DNA from: an uncultured Ignavibacteria bacterium
GTDB taxonomy: Bacteria > Bacteroidota > Ignavibacteria > Ignavibacteriales > Melioribacteraceae
Direction: 5' to 3'
NCBI GenBank assembly: GCA_937930275.1
Contig: CALGLM010000431.1
Span: 1 to 15,603 of the forward strand
Length of the DNA stretch: 15,603 bases
Shown here: positions 1-8,621 of the stretch, one piece after another
How the letters are laid out: every line of letters begins with the position of its first letter
How positions within the stretch are numbered: the stretch's first letter is position 1
The notes under the pieces: model-generated
Databases searched by the model: none
Seen by the model: the letters and a program-made list of their open reading frames with translations, nothing else
Told to the model about the DNA's origin: nothing
Translations under genes and position numbers: made by a program

Positions 1-2131
1 CTTGTTTTTTTTGTAACTCTTTTTTGTCCGTATTATTATTTAAATCGCTTTTTTCGGTTTGCTCATTTAATTCATTTTGTCTTTGTTCTAAGTCTTCAGT
101 TCTTTTTGTAAGCTCGTCTATTTTTTGCTCAACTTTCATTCTTTTTAGCAAATTTAATGTTCTTTCAATACTCTTTTTAAATAAATCTTCATTCTTTTTA
201 AGGTCTTCTAAATTTGCCTGCACTTTATCTCTATTCATATTATTTAGCACTTGATTAAGCTTTTCAAATGCTTTTTGCATTTCTTCGTTGCTAAGCTCAT
301 TCATAAGCTTTTGCAATTCCATATATTTTTCCAAAGTTTCCTTTGAAAGCAAGTTTTTATCTTCTAATTTATTTTGCGTCTCTGCAAGTTTTTCTTTTAT
401 ATCTTCAGTTTTTGCGGTTAATTCTTCAAATTTTTCGGCAGCTTGTTTTATTTGTTCTTTTTCTTCCCAAGATATATCTTTTTTATCTTTTTTAAGCAAA
501 TCACTTATTTTATCAAGTTCCTTATTTAATTTCTCTGCTTCCTTATACAATTCTGTCAGTTTTTTTTCTGCTTCATTTTGCAACTTGTCCGCATCTTGAA
601 ATACTTCATCCAATCCGGGTACGCGTATTGCAAATTCGGCAGATTTTACCGATTTAAATCCGCTAATATTATCATTATCAAAAACTTCAAAATTATATGT
701 TAAAACATCTTCAACGGCAAGCATAATCGGGGATAGATTCCAAATGAAATAAACTTCTTGTTCATTTTTCTTTAAGTCAATTTCAATATTTTGAGTTTTA
801 TACTTTTCTTTTGTTAAATCATCGGCTGCAATAAATTTACTAAAATTCAACTTGTAGTTTAAGTAAAGTTTAGAAAATCCAAAGTCATCTTTAATTTTAA
901 TTATAAAGGCTACTTTGTTATCTTGAGGTAAGTTAATATCTTTATTTGGCGAAACTACTTCAATTTCAGGTAAATTATCGGCAATTAATTCAATTCCGTA
1001 CTTTATAGGATTTTCGTTTGTATTTCCTTGCTTATCTTCAATTATCATGCTGTAAAAACCGCTTTGATTTAAGGTAAATATACCTTCCGCAAAGCTGTTA
1101 GTAATATTTAACTTTATTTTAATACTATCATTAAAATTTAAATACGCCTTATTTAATTCTTTTGAAGAATATAATTTTACATTTACTCGTGTTCCTTTAA
1201 TAGCCCTTATATTACCGTTATCTTTTTGAACCGACTGACTTATCTTTGAGTAGCTTGGCGGGTTAATTGTTAATTCAAAACTCGAGATCAATGGTTTGTT
1301 TACTACATTTATCTTGTAATGTTCACTTTCAATATCTTCTGCTTTTACAAAGTACTCTAAAGAAGACGTTATTTTTAACATCTTATTCTTAAAAACATTT
1401 TCCTGTTCTTTTTGTAACACAACATTTCTAAATTCAGATTCTTCGGCAAATTTGTAGTAAAAGTTCAGCGCATCAATGTTTGCCCCTTTAACCTCAATGC
1501 TAAAAGTTACATTATCCCCTTTAGTAATTTTTGTATTACCCGGAACAATGATAAACGAATATTTTGGCGGAGGAGTAAAATTAACATCATATTTCATTAA
1601 TCTTACCGAAGCGTTAAATAACGAAGGAAAGAAGAACAAAGCAATAGAAAAAATTATAATTATTCTAATTAACCAGACAGATTTTTTTTTAATATAACTT
1701 TTATCTATAAAACTTAGAAAATCAATATTTTCAATTTTTTTGAACAAATTTTCAAATGCTTTTTGCACAAAAGGATTGTTTTTATCTTTTTCAAGTAATT
1801 GTAACACATCCAAAAGCTCGTCTTTTACCTCCGGTATAAACTCACCGATATTTTTTGCGGTTGTACCGTAATTATATTTTAACTTACCCCCAAAAAACAA
1901 ATAAACCAGATAAGCTAAAATTAATAAAACAGAAACAAAAAATCCAAATACAATTGCCGTTCTTTCTTTCATTGAAAAATAAAATAACGATTCTGTAACT
2001 ATTAAACCAAATACCAGCAATAATATTACGGAAATTGCAAATAGGCTTTTAGCAAATATATCCGCATTAAGTTTTTTTATATAAAAACTTCTTAATTTTG
2101 TTAAAACAATATTTAAGTTATTATCTGACAA
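1..2131 (-). CDS. DUF4175-like membrane-anchored coiled-coil protein, C-terminus cut by the window edge
   Basis: An open minus-strand frame runs without a stop from 2131 to the left edge (about 710 codons), so the C-terminus is missing. The product begins MSDNNLNIVL. It has two close transmembrane segments (about residues 30-50 and 58-80), a third (about 152-172), then a beta-rich, probably periplasmic part (about 195-500) resembling repeated Ig-like domains. From the segment VPGLDEVFQDADK (504-516) to the edge it is a Lys/Glu-rich coiled coil. This architecture, and its place directly after a DUF4159 gene, match DUF4175-type proteins of Bacteroidota; the family name is from memory and its function is unknown. 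The start is probably TTG at 2131-2129, six bases after the upstream stop. An in-frame TAA (2140-2138) bars anything earlier, and the first in-frame ATG (codon 54, 1972-1970) would delete the first transmembrane helix. No Shine-Dalgarno sequence is visible. The plus-strand ORFs opposite are antisense shadows. Confidence 0.85.
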   Translation of the reverse strand, partial: MSDNNLNIVLTKLRSFYIKKLNADIFAKSLFAISVILLLVFGLIVTESLFYFSMKERTAIVFGFFVSVLLILAYLVYLFFGGKLKYNYGTTAKNIGEFIPEVKDELLDVLQLLEKDKNNPFVQKAFENLFKKIENIDFLSFIDKSYIKKKSVWLIRIIIIFSIALFFFPSLFNASVRLMKYDVNFTPPPKYSFIIVPGNTKITKGDNVTFSIEVKGANIDALNFYYKFAEESEFRNVVLQKEQENVFKNKMLKITSSLEYFVKAEDIESEHYKINVVNKPLISSFELTINPPSYSKISQSVQKDNGNIRAIKGTRVNVKLYSSKELNKAYLNFNDSIKIKLNITNSFAEGIFTLNQSGFYSMIIEDKQGNTNENPIKYGIELIADNLPEIEVVSPNKDINLPQDNKVAFIIKIKDDFGFSKLYLNYKLNFSKFIAADDLTKEKYKTQNIEIDLKKNEQEVYFIWNLSPIMLAVEDVLTYNFEVFDNDNISGFKSVKSAEFAIRVPGLDEVFQDADKLQNEAEKKLTELYKEAEKLNKELDKISDLLKKDKKDISWEEKEQIKQAAEKFEELTAKTEDIKEKLAETQNKLEDKNLLSKETLEKYMELQKLMNELSNEEMQKAFEKLNQVLNNMNRDKVQANLEDLKKNEDLFKKSIERTLNLLKRMKVEQKIDELTKRTEDLEQRQNELNEQTEKSDLNNNTDKKELQKKQ

Positions 2132-2137
2132 TATTAA

Positions 2138-2788
2138 TTAATTTGTTAATGAATATAAAATAATATTAGCACCAAATTTAAGAGCTTCAATTCTTTTATC
2201 CTGCGGGTCGTTGTGTACTTCCGGGTCAGCCCAACCGTCACTCGGATTACTTTCGTAGGTATAATATACTTTCACTTTATTTTTATCAACAATCGCAAAT
2301 CCTCTTGGAGTTTTATCGTCATGTTCATGAGTTTTTGGCACTCCGTTTGGGAATTTATAAAAAATATTATAGATCGGGTGGTTAAAAGGGAGCTCATAAA
2401 ATTCTTTTTCAGGATATATCTTCTTAAATTCTCTTCTAATCGCTTTATCTAATCCATAGTCGTCATCAATAAAAATAAAGCCGCCTTTATCCAGATACAT
2501 TCTAAGTTTTTTAACTTCCGAATCAGAAAATGCTATATTGCCGTGTCCGGTAATAAACAAAAACGGATACATAAATAAATCATTAGAATTAGCTTCTACA
2601 AAAACGTAATCGGGCTTTACTTTTAATTTTAGATTTTCTTGAACAAATTTTAGTAAATTAACTTCTGCCGAAGGATCGTTATACCAATCGCCGCCGCCGT
2701 TATATTTTAATCTTGCAATTTTAAAAGCTCCATCCTCTTGTGCAAAAACAGATGAGAAAATAATAAAAGCAAACAAAATACTTTTCAT
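2138..2788 (-). CDS. Secreted DUF4159 domain protein
   Basis: This 216-residue protein has an N-terminal signal peptide (hydrophobic MKSILFAFIIFSSVFA, likely cut before QED), so it is exported. The mature part matches the DUF4159 pattern: RLKYNGGGDWYNDPSAE near the start, FITGHGNIAFSDSE in the middle, then a Gly-rich strand with an acidic run (GGFIFIDDDYG), ELPFNHPIY, and a His/Asp-rich segment (KTHEHDDKTPRG), ending near HNDPQDKRIEALKFGANI. DUF4159 is thought to have a class I glutamine amidotransferase-like fold (established for the family, not tested here). I see no convincing Cys nucleophile, so enzymatic activity is doubtful. Length is normal for the family. It starts one base after the uvrB stop (TAA T ATG), implying translational coupling, and is followed six bases later by the DUF4175-like gene. 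The two are probably partners in an envelope complex; the role is unknown. Confidence 0.88.
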   Translation of the reverse strand: MKSILFAFIIFSSVFAQEDGAFKIARLKYNGGGDWYNDPSAEVNLLKFVQENLKLKVKPDYVFVEANSNDLFMYPFLFITGHGNIAFSDSEVKKLRMYLDKGGFIFIDDDYGLDKAIRREFKKIYPEKEFYELPFNHPIYNIFYKFPNGVPKTHEHDDKTPRGFAIVDKNKVKVYYTYESNPSDGWADPEVHNDPQDKRIEALKFGANIILYSLTN

Positions 2789-2789
2789 A

Positions 2790-4802
2790 TTATTTCATTA
2801 AAACTTTTAAATTTTCAATTTCGTCACGCAACGCAGCAGCTCTTTCAAATTCCAAATCTTTAGCCGCATTTAACATCTCTTCAGTCAATTGGTCAATTAA
2901 TTCTTTTTTCTGGTCTGTTGACATATATTTAATTATCGGTTCAGCTGCTTTAAGTGCATAATCCGGTTTTTCGATTTCCTTTTTTCTAACATCAGCAATT
3001 GATGTTGAATTTAATATTTCTTCTTTGGATTTAAATATTGTTTTTGGTATTATATTGTTTTTAACATTATACTCTTGCTGAAGTTTCCGTCTTCTATTTG
3101 TTTCGTCAATTGTCTTTTTCATGCTGTCGGTAATTTTATCCGCATACATTATCACAATACCGTTGCTATTTCTCGCTGTCCTTCCTGCTGTTTGCATTAA
3201 AGATCGTTCACTTCGTAAAAACCCCTCTTTATCGGCATCAATAATAGCTACAAGAGATACTTCGGGTAAATCAAGCCCTTCACGCAACAAGTTAACACCT
3301 ACCAATACATCAAAATCACCAATTCGTAAATCACGAATAATTTCAACACGTTCTAATGAATCAACATCACTGTGTATATATCTAACCTTTATATTAAGTC
3401 TTTCTAAATAATCGGTTAAATCTTCAGCCATCTTTTTAGTTAACGTTGTAACCAATATTCTTTCATTTTTTGCTATACGTTTTTTTATCTCTGCAATTAA
3501 ATCATCAATTTGATTTTTTACCGGACGTACTTCAATTAATGGATCTAATAAGCCTGTCGGTCTAATAATTTGTTCAACAAAACTTCCGCCGCTCTTTTGA
3601 AGTTCATAATCAGCCGGAGTAGCACTTACATAAACTACTTGGTTAACCAAATTTTCAAATTCTTCAAATTTAAGAGGTCGGTTATCCAATGCAGAAGGAA
3701 GTCTAAAACCGTACTCAACCAAAACTTCTTTTCTGCTTCTATCTCCGTTGTACATTCCCCTTATTTGAGGAACGGTAACATGGCTTTCATCAATAATTAA
3801 TAAATAGTCTTTAGGAAAATAATCAAATAAGCAGTAAGGACGACTTCCCGGAGGTCGTGCATCCATGTGCCGGGAATAGTTTTCAATCCCTCCGCAGTAT
3901 CCTATTTCTCTAATCATTTCCATATCAAATCGTGTTCGCTGCTCAATTCTTTGAGCTTCAACATACTTTTCTTGTGCCCAAAAATATTTTAATCTTTCTC
4001 TTAATTCTTCATCAATTGTAACAAGTGCTTTTTCAACCTGATCTTTAGTGGTTACGAAGTATTTTGCGGGAAATATAGGAACCGACTCCACTTCTCTAAG
4101 CACATTCCCCGTAATTGAATCGATTATAGAAATTTTTTCAATCTCATCTCCCCACATCTGTATTCTAACAGCTTCTTCGTATTGGTATGCCGGGATTATT
4201 TCAATTACGTCACCCCTTGCTCTAAACGTACCTCTGGAAAATTCTATATCATTTCTAACATAGTAAATATCAATTAATTTTCTTAATAGCTCTTTTCTCG
4301 GTATCTCTTGACCGGTTTTTAAGACTATTATTTGATTTGCATACTCTTGAGGAGCTCCTATTCCGTAAATACAGCTAACACTTGCTACAATTATTACATC
4401 GTTTCTTCCTTCAATTAATGCTGTAGTAGCTTTTAATCTCAATCTATCAATTTCTTCATTTACCGAAAAATCTTTTTCAATAAATAAATCTCTTTTAACC
4501 ACATATGCTTCAGGTTGATAGTAATCATAATAACTTATAAAAAACTCGACAGCATTATTCGGGAAGAATGATCTTAATTCAGAGTATAATTGTGCGGCCA
4601 AAGTTTTATTATGTGATATAACTAAAGTCGGTCTATTATACTTTTCAATAATATTGGAAATTGTAAAAGTTTTTCCGCTTCCGGTCACTCCCAACAAAAC
4701 TTGGTGCTTTTCACCCCTTTTCAATCCTTCATATAAAGCCTCAATAGCTTGTGGCTGGTCACCGGAAGGGGCATAGTTAGAAACTAACTTAAAACTATTC
4801 AT
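2790..4802 (-). CDS. uvrB: UvrABC system protein B, excision nuclease helicase subunit
   Basis: UvrB is the damage-verifying ATPase of nucleotide excision repair; it is loaded by UvrA and recruits UvrC for incision. The 670-residue product is full length. Visible landmarks are Walker A GVTGSGKT (38-45), the aromatic beta-hairpin that clamps DNA ([10 protein letters not shown], 91-100, continuing to about 117), the DEAD-like box DESH (338-341), the SATP motif (393-396), helicase motif [10 protein letters not shown] (537-544), and a C-terminal UVR domain (about 632-668) with the [12 protein letters not shown] signature that contacts UvrC. The start ATG gives the usual N-terminus ([17 protein letters not shown]). 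It lies 14 bases after the rseP stop and its own stop is one base before the DUF4159 gene, so it sits mid-operon. No LexA-type operator is evident in the short gap, so it is probably co-transcribed with its neighbours. Confidence 0.98.
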   Translation of the reverse strand: MNSFKLVSNYAPSGDQPQAIEALYEGLKRGEKHQVLLGVTGSGKTFTISNIIEKYNRPTLVISHNKTLAAQLYSELRSFFPNNAVEFFISYYDYYQPEAYVVKRDLFIEKDFSVNEEIDRLRLKATTALIEGRNDVIIVASVSCIYGIGAPQEYANQIIVLKTGQEIPRKELLRKLIDIYYVRNDIEFSRGTFRARGDVIEIIPAYQYEEAVRIQMWGDEIEKISIIDSITGNVLREVESVPIFPAKYFVTTKDQVEKALVTIDEELRERLKYFWAQEKYVEAQRIEQRTRFDMEMIREIGYCGGIENYSRHMDARPPGSRPYCLFDYFPKDYLLIIDESHVTVPQIRGMYNGDRSRKEVLVEYGFRLPSALDNRPLKFEEFENLVNQVVYVSATPADYELQKSGGSFVEQIIRPTGLLDPLIEVRPVKNQIDDLIAEIKKRIAKNERILVTTLTKKMAEDLTDYLERLNIKVRYIHSDVDSLERVEIIRDLRIGDFDVLVGVNLLREGLDLPEVSLVAIIDADKEGFLRSERSLMQTAGRTARNSNGIVIMYADKITDSMKKTIDETNRRRKLQQEYNVKNNIIPKTIFKSKEEILNSTSIADVRKKEIEKPDYALKAAEPIIKYMSTDQKKELIDQLTEEMLNAAKDLEFERAAALRDEIENLKVLMK

Positions 4803-4816
4803 TTCCGTAAAAAAAA

Positions 4817-6172
4817 TTAAAGACTAATTATATCGTTATAAATAATAAATACCATTAAAAGCATTAAAATCACAAATCCGGCATTTTGAATTGCAATTTT
4901 TACTTTTATCGGAAGTTCTCGTTTAATTAGCCCTTCTATTAAAATAATAACAAAATGACCGCCGTCTAAAACAGGAAAAGGTAAAATGTTTAATATGGCT
5001 AAACTTAAGCTTAATGCCGCTAAAAACGATAAGAAAGAAAGTATTCCGCTTTCGGCAGATTTAGCAGCAAATTGAGCAATTTTTAACGGACCGCCAAAAA
5101 CTTTATTAAATTCCACATTACCGGCAATAACATTACGAAACATCATATATGTTACGCCCGTCAAATTCATCATATTATCAAAACTGACAGAAAATGCACT
5201 AAAAAAACCATATTTTTTATAATCTATAGGTCCGTCATAAACATCACCTAAAGCTATACCTATTTTACCTTCAAATGATGGAGTAGTGCTAACGTTAATA
5301 GTATCTTTACCGCGCAATAATTTTAAATTTATCGGAATATTTTTTGATGACGAAACTAAACCTATAACTTGTCTGCTGCTGGTTATAGCACTATCTTTAA
5401 TACTTAATATAATATCGCCGGCTTTTATTTTTGCAGTCATCGCCGGACTGTCTTTCATTACGTCCGTAATTACCGGGGCAGTATTACCTATCGGTAAAAA
5501 GAAATTACTTTTACTTGTCTTTTTAATTTTATTTTTACTAATAAATAAATCAACTTTTTCGCCTGAACGTAAAACTTGTACTTTTATATCTCTACCGACA
5601 TTGTTTATTAAAAATGCCGTAATTACCTCTTCCCAATCATTAACTTTAACACCGTTAACCTTTAAAATTTTATCGTATGATTTAAAACCGGATTCTTTTG
5701 CAATTGTCTCATTTTCAACAATACCCAAAGTAGTTGTTTTAATAATCTGCTTGCCATGGAAAAAATTTATCCCCCAAAAAATAATAAGCGCTAATAAAAA
5801 GTTCATTAAAACGCCTGCAGTAATTACAAACAGTTTTTTCGGCGTAGATTTAGCACGAAATTCATAGGGCTGTGGTTCGCTTGACGCAAATTTTGTATCA
5901 AAACTCTCATCAATCATACCGGAAATTTTAACGTAACCGCCTAAAGGTAATAAACATAATCTATAATCGGTATTATCGCCACCGTCAAAATCTTTTGGAA
6001 GCTCACCCCAAGTAAAGCCAATTATTTTATTCCAGCCGAACAATCTTTTTCCAAAACCGATTGCAAATACTTCGGCTCGCATTCCGGAAAGTTTAGCTGC
6101 TAAAAAGTGTCCTAATTCATGTACAAATACTAAAATAGCAATTGTAATAACAAAATAAATTATATAATCCAT
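4817..6172 (-). CDS. rseP: RIP metalloprotease RseP (site-2 protease family)
   Basis: This is an inner-membrane zinc protease that cleaves substrates within the membrane, classically anti-sigma factors during envelope stress and leftover signal peptides. The 451-residue product has the catalytic HELGH motif at 18-22 in the first transmembrane helix, the conserved [11 protein letters not shown] segment (120-130), two PDZ-like domains (about 148-215 and 230-300, with the substrate-groove pattern [12 protein letters not shown] in the second), and the third zinc ligand in LDGGH (402-406, Asp403), followed by a last transmembrane helix. Length and order of elements match the two-PDZ RseP type. The start ATG is preceded by AGGAG (plus-strand 6183-6187) which overlaps the dxr stop codon. 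The dxr-rseP order is a common bacterial arrangement. No sigma/anti-sigma pair is in the window, so the local substrate is unknown. Confidence 0.97.
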   Translation of the reverse strand: MDYIIYFVITIAILVFVHELGHFLAAKLSGMRAEVFAIGFGKRLFGWNKIIGFTWGELPKDFDGGDNTDYRLCLLPLGGYVKISGMIDESFDTKFASSEPQPYEFRAKSTPKKLFVITAGVLMNFLLALIIFWGINFFHGKQIIKTTTLGIVENETIAKESGFKSYDKILKVNGVKVNDWEEVITAFLINNVGRDIKVQVLRSGEKVDLFISKNKIKKTSKSNFFLPIGNTAPVITDVMKDSPAMTAKIKAGDIILSIKDSAITSSRQVIGLVSSSKNIPINLKLLRGKDTINVSTTPSFEGKIGIALGDVYDGPIDYKKYGFFSAFSVSFDNMMNLTGVTYMMFRNVIAGNVEFNKVFGGPLKIAQFAAKSAESGILSFLSFLAALSLSLAILNILPFPVLDGGHFVIILIEGLIKRELPIKVKIAIQNAGFVILMLLMVFIIYNDIISL

Positions 6173-6182
6173 CTATATAATG

Positions 6183-6187
6183 CTCCT
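6183..6187 (-). promoter_or_regulatory. Ribosome binding site of rseP overlapping the dxr stop
   Basis: On the minus strand the bases read AGGAG, ten bases before the rseP ATG, and the first two bases belong to the TAG stop of dxr. The same TAGGAG overlap of stop and Shine-Dalgarno occurs before uppP, suggesting translational coupling. Confidence 0.65.
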
Positions 6188-7331
6188 AATTAATATTCTC
6201 AATTAAAAATTTTCTCGTCTTTAAATCAACTTCAAAAATTGTCTCTAAATCAAATTCTTTTGTATTTGGGATTGTATTTAAAGCTTTCTCAATGTACTCC
6301 GGTATATCAACAAATTTTATTTTATTTACTAAATACCTGCTTACTGCAATTTCGTTTGCCGCATTCAATATACACGCGGAAACACCCCCTTGTTCCAACA
6401 CGCTATATGCAAGTTTTAAACATTTAAACTTTTCGAAATCCGGTTCAAAAAAAGTAAGTTTACCTAATTTAACAAAATCTGTTTCAACAAAGTTGCTATT
6501 AAATCTATCAGGATAACTTAAAGCATACTGAATAGGTATTTTCATATCGGGAGAACTTAACTGTGCTTTTATAGCACCGTCAGAAAATTCAACCATACTG
6601 TGAATTATTGATTGGGGATGAATAATAACATTAAGTTTATCCAAACTTACATCAAATAACCAACGGGCTTCGATAACTTCCAGCCCTTTATTCATCATTG
6701 TTGCCGAATCTATTGTAATTTTACTCCCCATATTCCAATTCGGATGATTTAATGCCTCCTGTAAAGTTACCGATTTTAACTCCTCTTTGCTTTTGTGTAA
6801 AAAAGGTCCTCCGGAAGCCGTTAAAATTATTTTTTTTATACTCTTTTCTTTTTCTCCTACCAAGCACTGAAATATGGCGCTATGTTCGCTATCCACCGGT
6901 ATAATTTCAGCATGATATTTAGCACAAAGGTCTAAAACTAATTTTCCGGCTGCAACTAATGTTTCTTTATTAGCCAAAGCAATACGCTTACTTCTTTTAA
7001 TTGATTCAATTGTCGGTGCAAGTCCGGCAAATCCCACCAACGCAGAAACTAAAATATCATAATCGGAATTTTTTGCAATTTCTATCAGTCCTTCTTTCCC
7101 GCTTAATATTTTAGTTTTACCAAAGTAAGTACTTTTAATTTTTTCGGCGGCATTTCTGTCTGTTACAACCGCAAATTTCGGTTTAAATTCTTCAATTTGC
7201 TTAACTAACAGTTCAATATTTTTGTTGGTTGTTATTGCCTCAACTGTAAATAAACTGTTAAACTCCCTAATAACATTTAAGGTATTTACGCCAATTGAGC
7301 CTGTAGAACCTAAAATAAGAACTTTTTTCAT
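6186..7331 (-). CDS. dxr: 1-deoxy-D-xylulose-5-phosphate reductoisomerase
   Basis: Dxr (IspC) converts 1-deoxy-D-xylulose 5-phosphate to 2-C-methyl-D-erythritol 4-phosphate with NADPH, the committed step of the MEP isoprenoid pathway, in the cytoplasm. The 381-residue protein has the NADPH-binding GSTGSIG motif (8-14), LANKETLVAAG (119-129), the metal-binding acidic residues in PVDSEHSAIFQ (Asp147 and Glu149) and Glu218 in MNKGLEVIEARWLF, and the substrate loop PNWNMGSKITIDSATMMNKG (198-216 region). Length fits the family. It is the first gene of the minus-strand operon, facing the intergenic region 7332-7565. The stop TAG overlaps the ribosome binding site of rseP, 13 bases upstream of it. 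Its product feeds undecaprenyl phosphate synthesis, which the divergent operon's uppP recycles. No good Shine-Dalgarno sequence precedes its ATG. Confidence 0.98.
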   Translation of the reverse strand: MKKVLILGSTGSIGVNTLNVIREFNSLFTVEAITTNKNIELLVKQIEEFKPKFAVVTDRNAAEKIKSTYFGKTKILSGKEGLIEIAKNSDYDILVSALVGFAGLAPTIESIKRSKRIALANKETLVAAGKLVLDLCAKYHAEIIPVDSEHSAIFQCLVGEKEKSIKKIILTASGGPFLHKSKEELKSVTLQEALNHPNWNMGSKITIDSATMMNKGLEVIEARWLFDVSLDKLNVIIHPQSIIHSMVEFSDGAIKAQLSSPDMKIPIQYALSYPDRFNSNFVETDFVKLGKLTFFEPDFEKFKCLKLAYSVLEQGGVSACILNAANEIAVSRYLVNKIKFVDIPEYIEKALNTIPNTKEFDLETIFEVDLKTRKFLIENIN

Positions 7332-7439
7332 ATTATTAACGCCGTGAAAAAAAATATTTAAGCTTTAAAGTTAATCAATTTTACATTATTTTTATAACAA
7401 ATTATTAAGGTTACAAATAATTATTGCATTAATAGAAGT

Positions 7440-7562
7440 ATGATTGATTCTGTAAAACCATTCTTTTTATTTATTAAAAAGGGATTCACCTATATTATTT
7501 GTGCAGTTTATTCTATTTTTTTTCGTATTTTAAAGTTTTATATTTTTTTATTTGGAGAATAA
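7440..7562 (+). CDS. Possible 40-residue hydrophobic small ORF upstream of the flippase gene
   Basis: ATG at 7440 opens a 40-codon frame starting MIDSVKPFFLFIKKGF and ending FYIFLFGE, with TAA at 7560-7562. The peptide is rich in Phe/Ile with a few Lys/Arg and could span the membrane once. It lies in the same frame as the downstream flippase-like gene, separated from its proposed start by a single stop codon and one sense codon, and that gene's GGAG lies in its last codons. It could be a leader peptide or a small membrane protein. Against this, the upstream Shine-Dalgarno sequence is weak (GAAG too close to the ATG), and a T-rich sequence gives Phe-rich ORFs by chance. I do not recognise it. 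Confidence 0.25.
   Translation: MIDSVKPFFLFIKKGFTYIICAVYSIFFRILKFYIFLFGE
7554..7557 (+). promoter_or_regulatory. Ribosome binding site supporting an ATT start at 7566
   Basis: GGAG lies eight bases before an in-frame ATT at 7566-7568. It is about 56 bases from the first TTG (7614), too far to serve that codon. It therefore argues for initiation at or near 7566. Confidence 0.5.
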
Positions 7563-7565
7563 CTT

Positions 7566-8621
7566 ATTAAAAAGTACGCAAAAAAATATATTGGATTAAT
7601 ATTCCCCTTTTTATTGATGATTTTATTCCTCTACTTTGCATTAAAGGGTATTAACATAAAAGAATCAATAAACCTAATTTATAATGCAAATATCGGATAT
7701 GTGATTTTATTTTTTGTATTATTTATTAGCTCGCACTTTTTACGCTCGTTAAGATGGCAAATAATGACCAAATCAATAAAAGAAAACTCTAAAACCGTTA
7801 ATTTTTTTGGCGCCACAATGATTGGCTACGGTGTTAATTGCGTAATACCTCGCTTAGGTGAGGTCTATAGAGGATTATTTATTGGTAAATGGGAAGGAAT
7901 ATCACGTTCTTCAATGTTGGGGACAATTATTATAGAACGAGTTATTGACGTTATTATGCTTGTTTTTACAGTAATAGCAAGTTTATTTTTATATCAGGGG
8001 GACCTTTTTAAGGACGTAATTTGGTTAAAATCAACAATTGTATTTGCATTGGTATTTTCTTTTATATTTATTCTTTTTATAATTGTATTTAGTGTATGGA
8101 AAAAAGAAGTATCCGAAAAATTTATACAAAAATTAAGTTTTATCTCTCCAAAAATAGCAAATAAAACAGATTATATTTTCCATACTCTTTTAGCCGGCAT
8201 TGCAAGTATAAAAGGATATAAAAATTGGATTTATACAACTATATTATCCTTCATTATTATATTTCTATATGCTTATACTACTCAGGTTGGGTTGTTAATG
8301 TTTAATTTTAACGAAACAAAGGAGATTACTTTTGCCATGGCTTGGGTAATTTCCGCATTAAGTTCTTTTGGTGTTATTATTCCCACTCCGGGAGGGACCG
8401 GCTCATATCATGCAATTTCGATTTTTATATTAGTAGAACTTTTTACTTTTGGTAAAGAAGCCGCAGCTGCATATGCAATACTTACTCATTTTATTTCATA
8501 CATTGTATTTATCGGGTTTGCATTATTTTTCTTTTTTTATATTAATCTACGCCAAAAAAATGAAGGCGGAAATACCGAAGATTTTATTTCGGTACTTAAA
8601 TCAAGTAGAGATAGTAAATGA
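7566..8621 (+). CDS. Flippase-like integral membrane protein (UPF0104 / LPG synthase TM family)
   Basis: This multi-spanning inner-membrane protein of the family found as the membrane part of lysylphosphatidylglycerol synthase (PF03706-like) and in many stand-alone proteins is thought to move or bind lipids; its substrate is unknown. The family pattern is clear: HFLRSLRWQIM after the first helices, then GYGVNCVIPRLGEVYRG, IIIERVIDVIM, and PTPGGTGSYHAISIF near the C-terminus, with about seven or eight hydrophobic helices. No catalytic aminoacyl-transferase domain is attached. The frame opens after TAA at 7560-7562. The first TTG (7614) or ATG (7617) would begin inside the first helix and lose the basic residues KKYAKK. 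Starting at ATT 7566, with GGAG eight bases upstream, gives a normal N-terminus and 351 residues. ATT starts are rare, so the start is a proposal; the conventional alternative is 7614. Its stop overlaps the next gene's start (ATGA). Confidence 0.88.
   Translation: MKKYAKKYIGLIFPFLLMILFLYFALKGINIKESINLIYNANIGYVILFFVLFISSHFLRSLRWQIMTKSIKENSKTVNFFGATMIGYGVNCVIPRLGEVYRGLFIGKWEGISRSSMLGTIIIERVIDVIMLVFTVIASLFLYQGDLFKDVIWLKSTIVFALVFSFIFILFIIVFSVWKKEVSEKFIQKLSFISPKIANKTDYIFHTLLAGIASIKGYKNWIYTTILSFIIIFLYAYTTQVGLLMFNFNETKEITFAMAWVISALSSFGVIIPTPGGTGSYHAISIFILVELFTFGKEAAAAYAILTHFISYIVFIGFALFFFFYINLRQKNEGGNTEDFISVLKSSRDSK

Larger units (their letters stand above)
7332..7565. other. Divergent intergenic region between the dxr and flippase operons
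   Basis: This 234-base AT-rich stretch separates two outward-reading operons and so should hold promoters for both. I could not pick convincing -10/-35 or TAnnTTTG/-33 pairs on either strand. There is no G+C-rich hairpin and no tRNA-like structure. The right half is occupied by a T-rich 40-codon ORF (7440-7562) and by the GGAG ribosome binding site of the next gene. Confidence 0.5.

Noticed and set aside
24..599. Plus-strand ORFs of 76 and 103 codons rich in Ser, Phe and Leu
   Set aside because: They lie opposite the coiled-coil region of the DUF4175-like gene; Ser/Phe-rich antisense frames are what Lys/Glu-rich coding sequence produces on the other strand.
5286..5867. A 193-codon plus-strand ORF with hydrophobic stretches
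   Set aside because: It is fully antisense to rseP, whose motifs (HELGH, PDZ, LDGGH) are intact, and no ribosome binding site or family match is seen.
7350..7368. AT-rich imperfect palindrome around TTTAAGCTTTAA upstream of dxr
   Set aside because: It is short, imperfect and expected by chance in DNA of this composition; no second copy or known operator match was seen.
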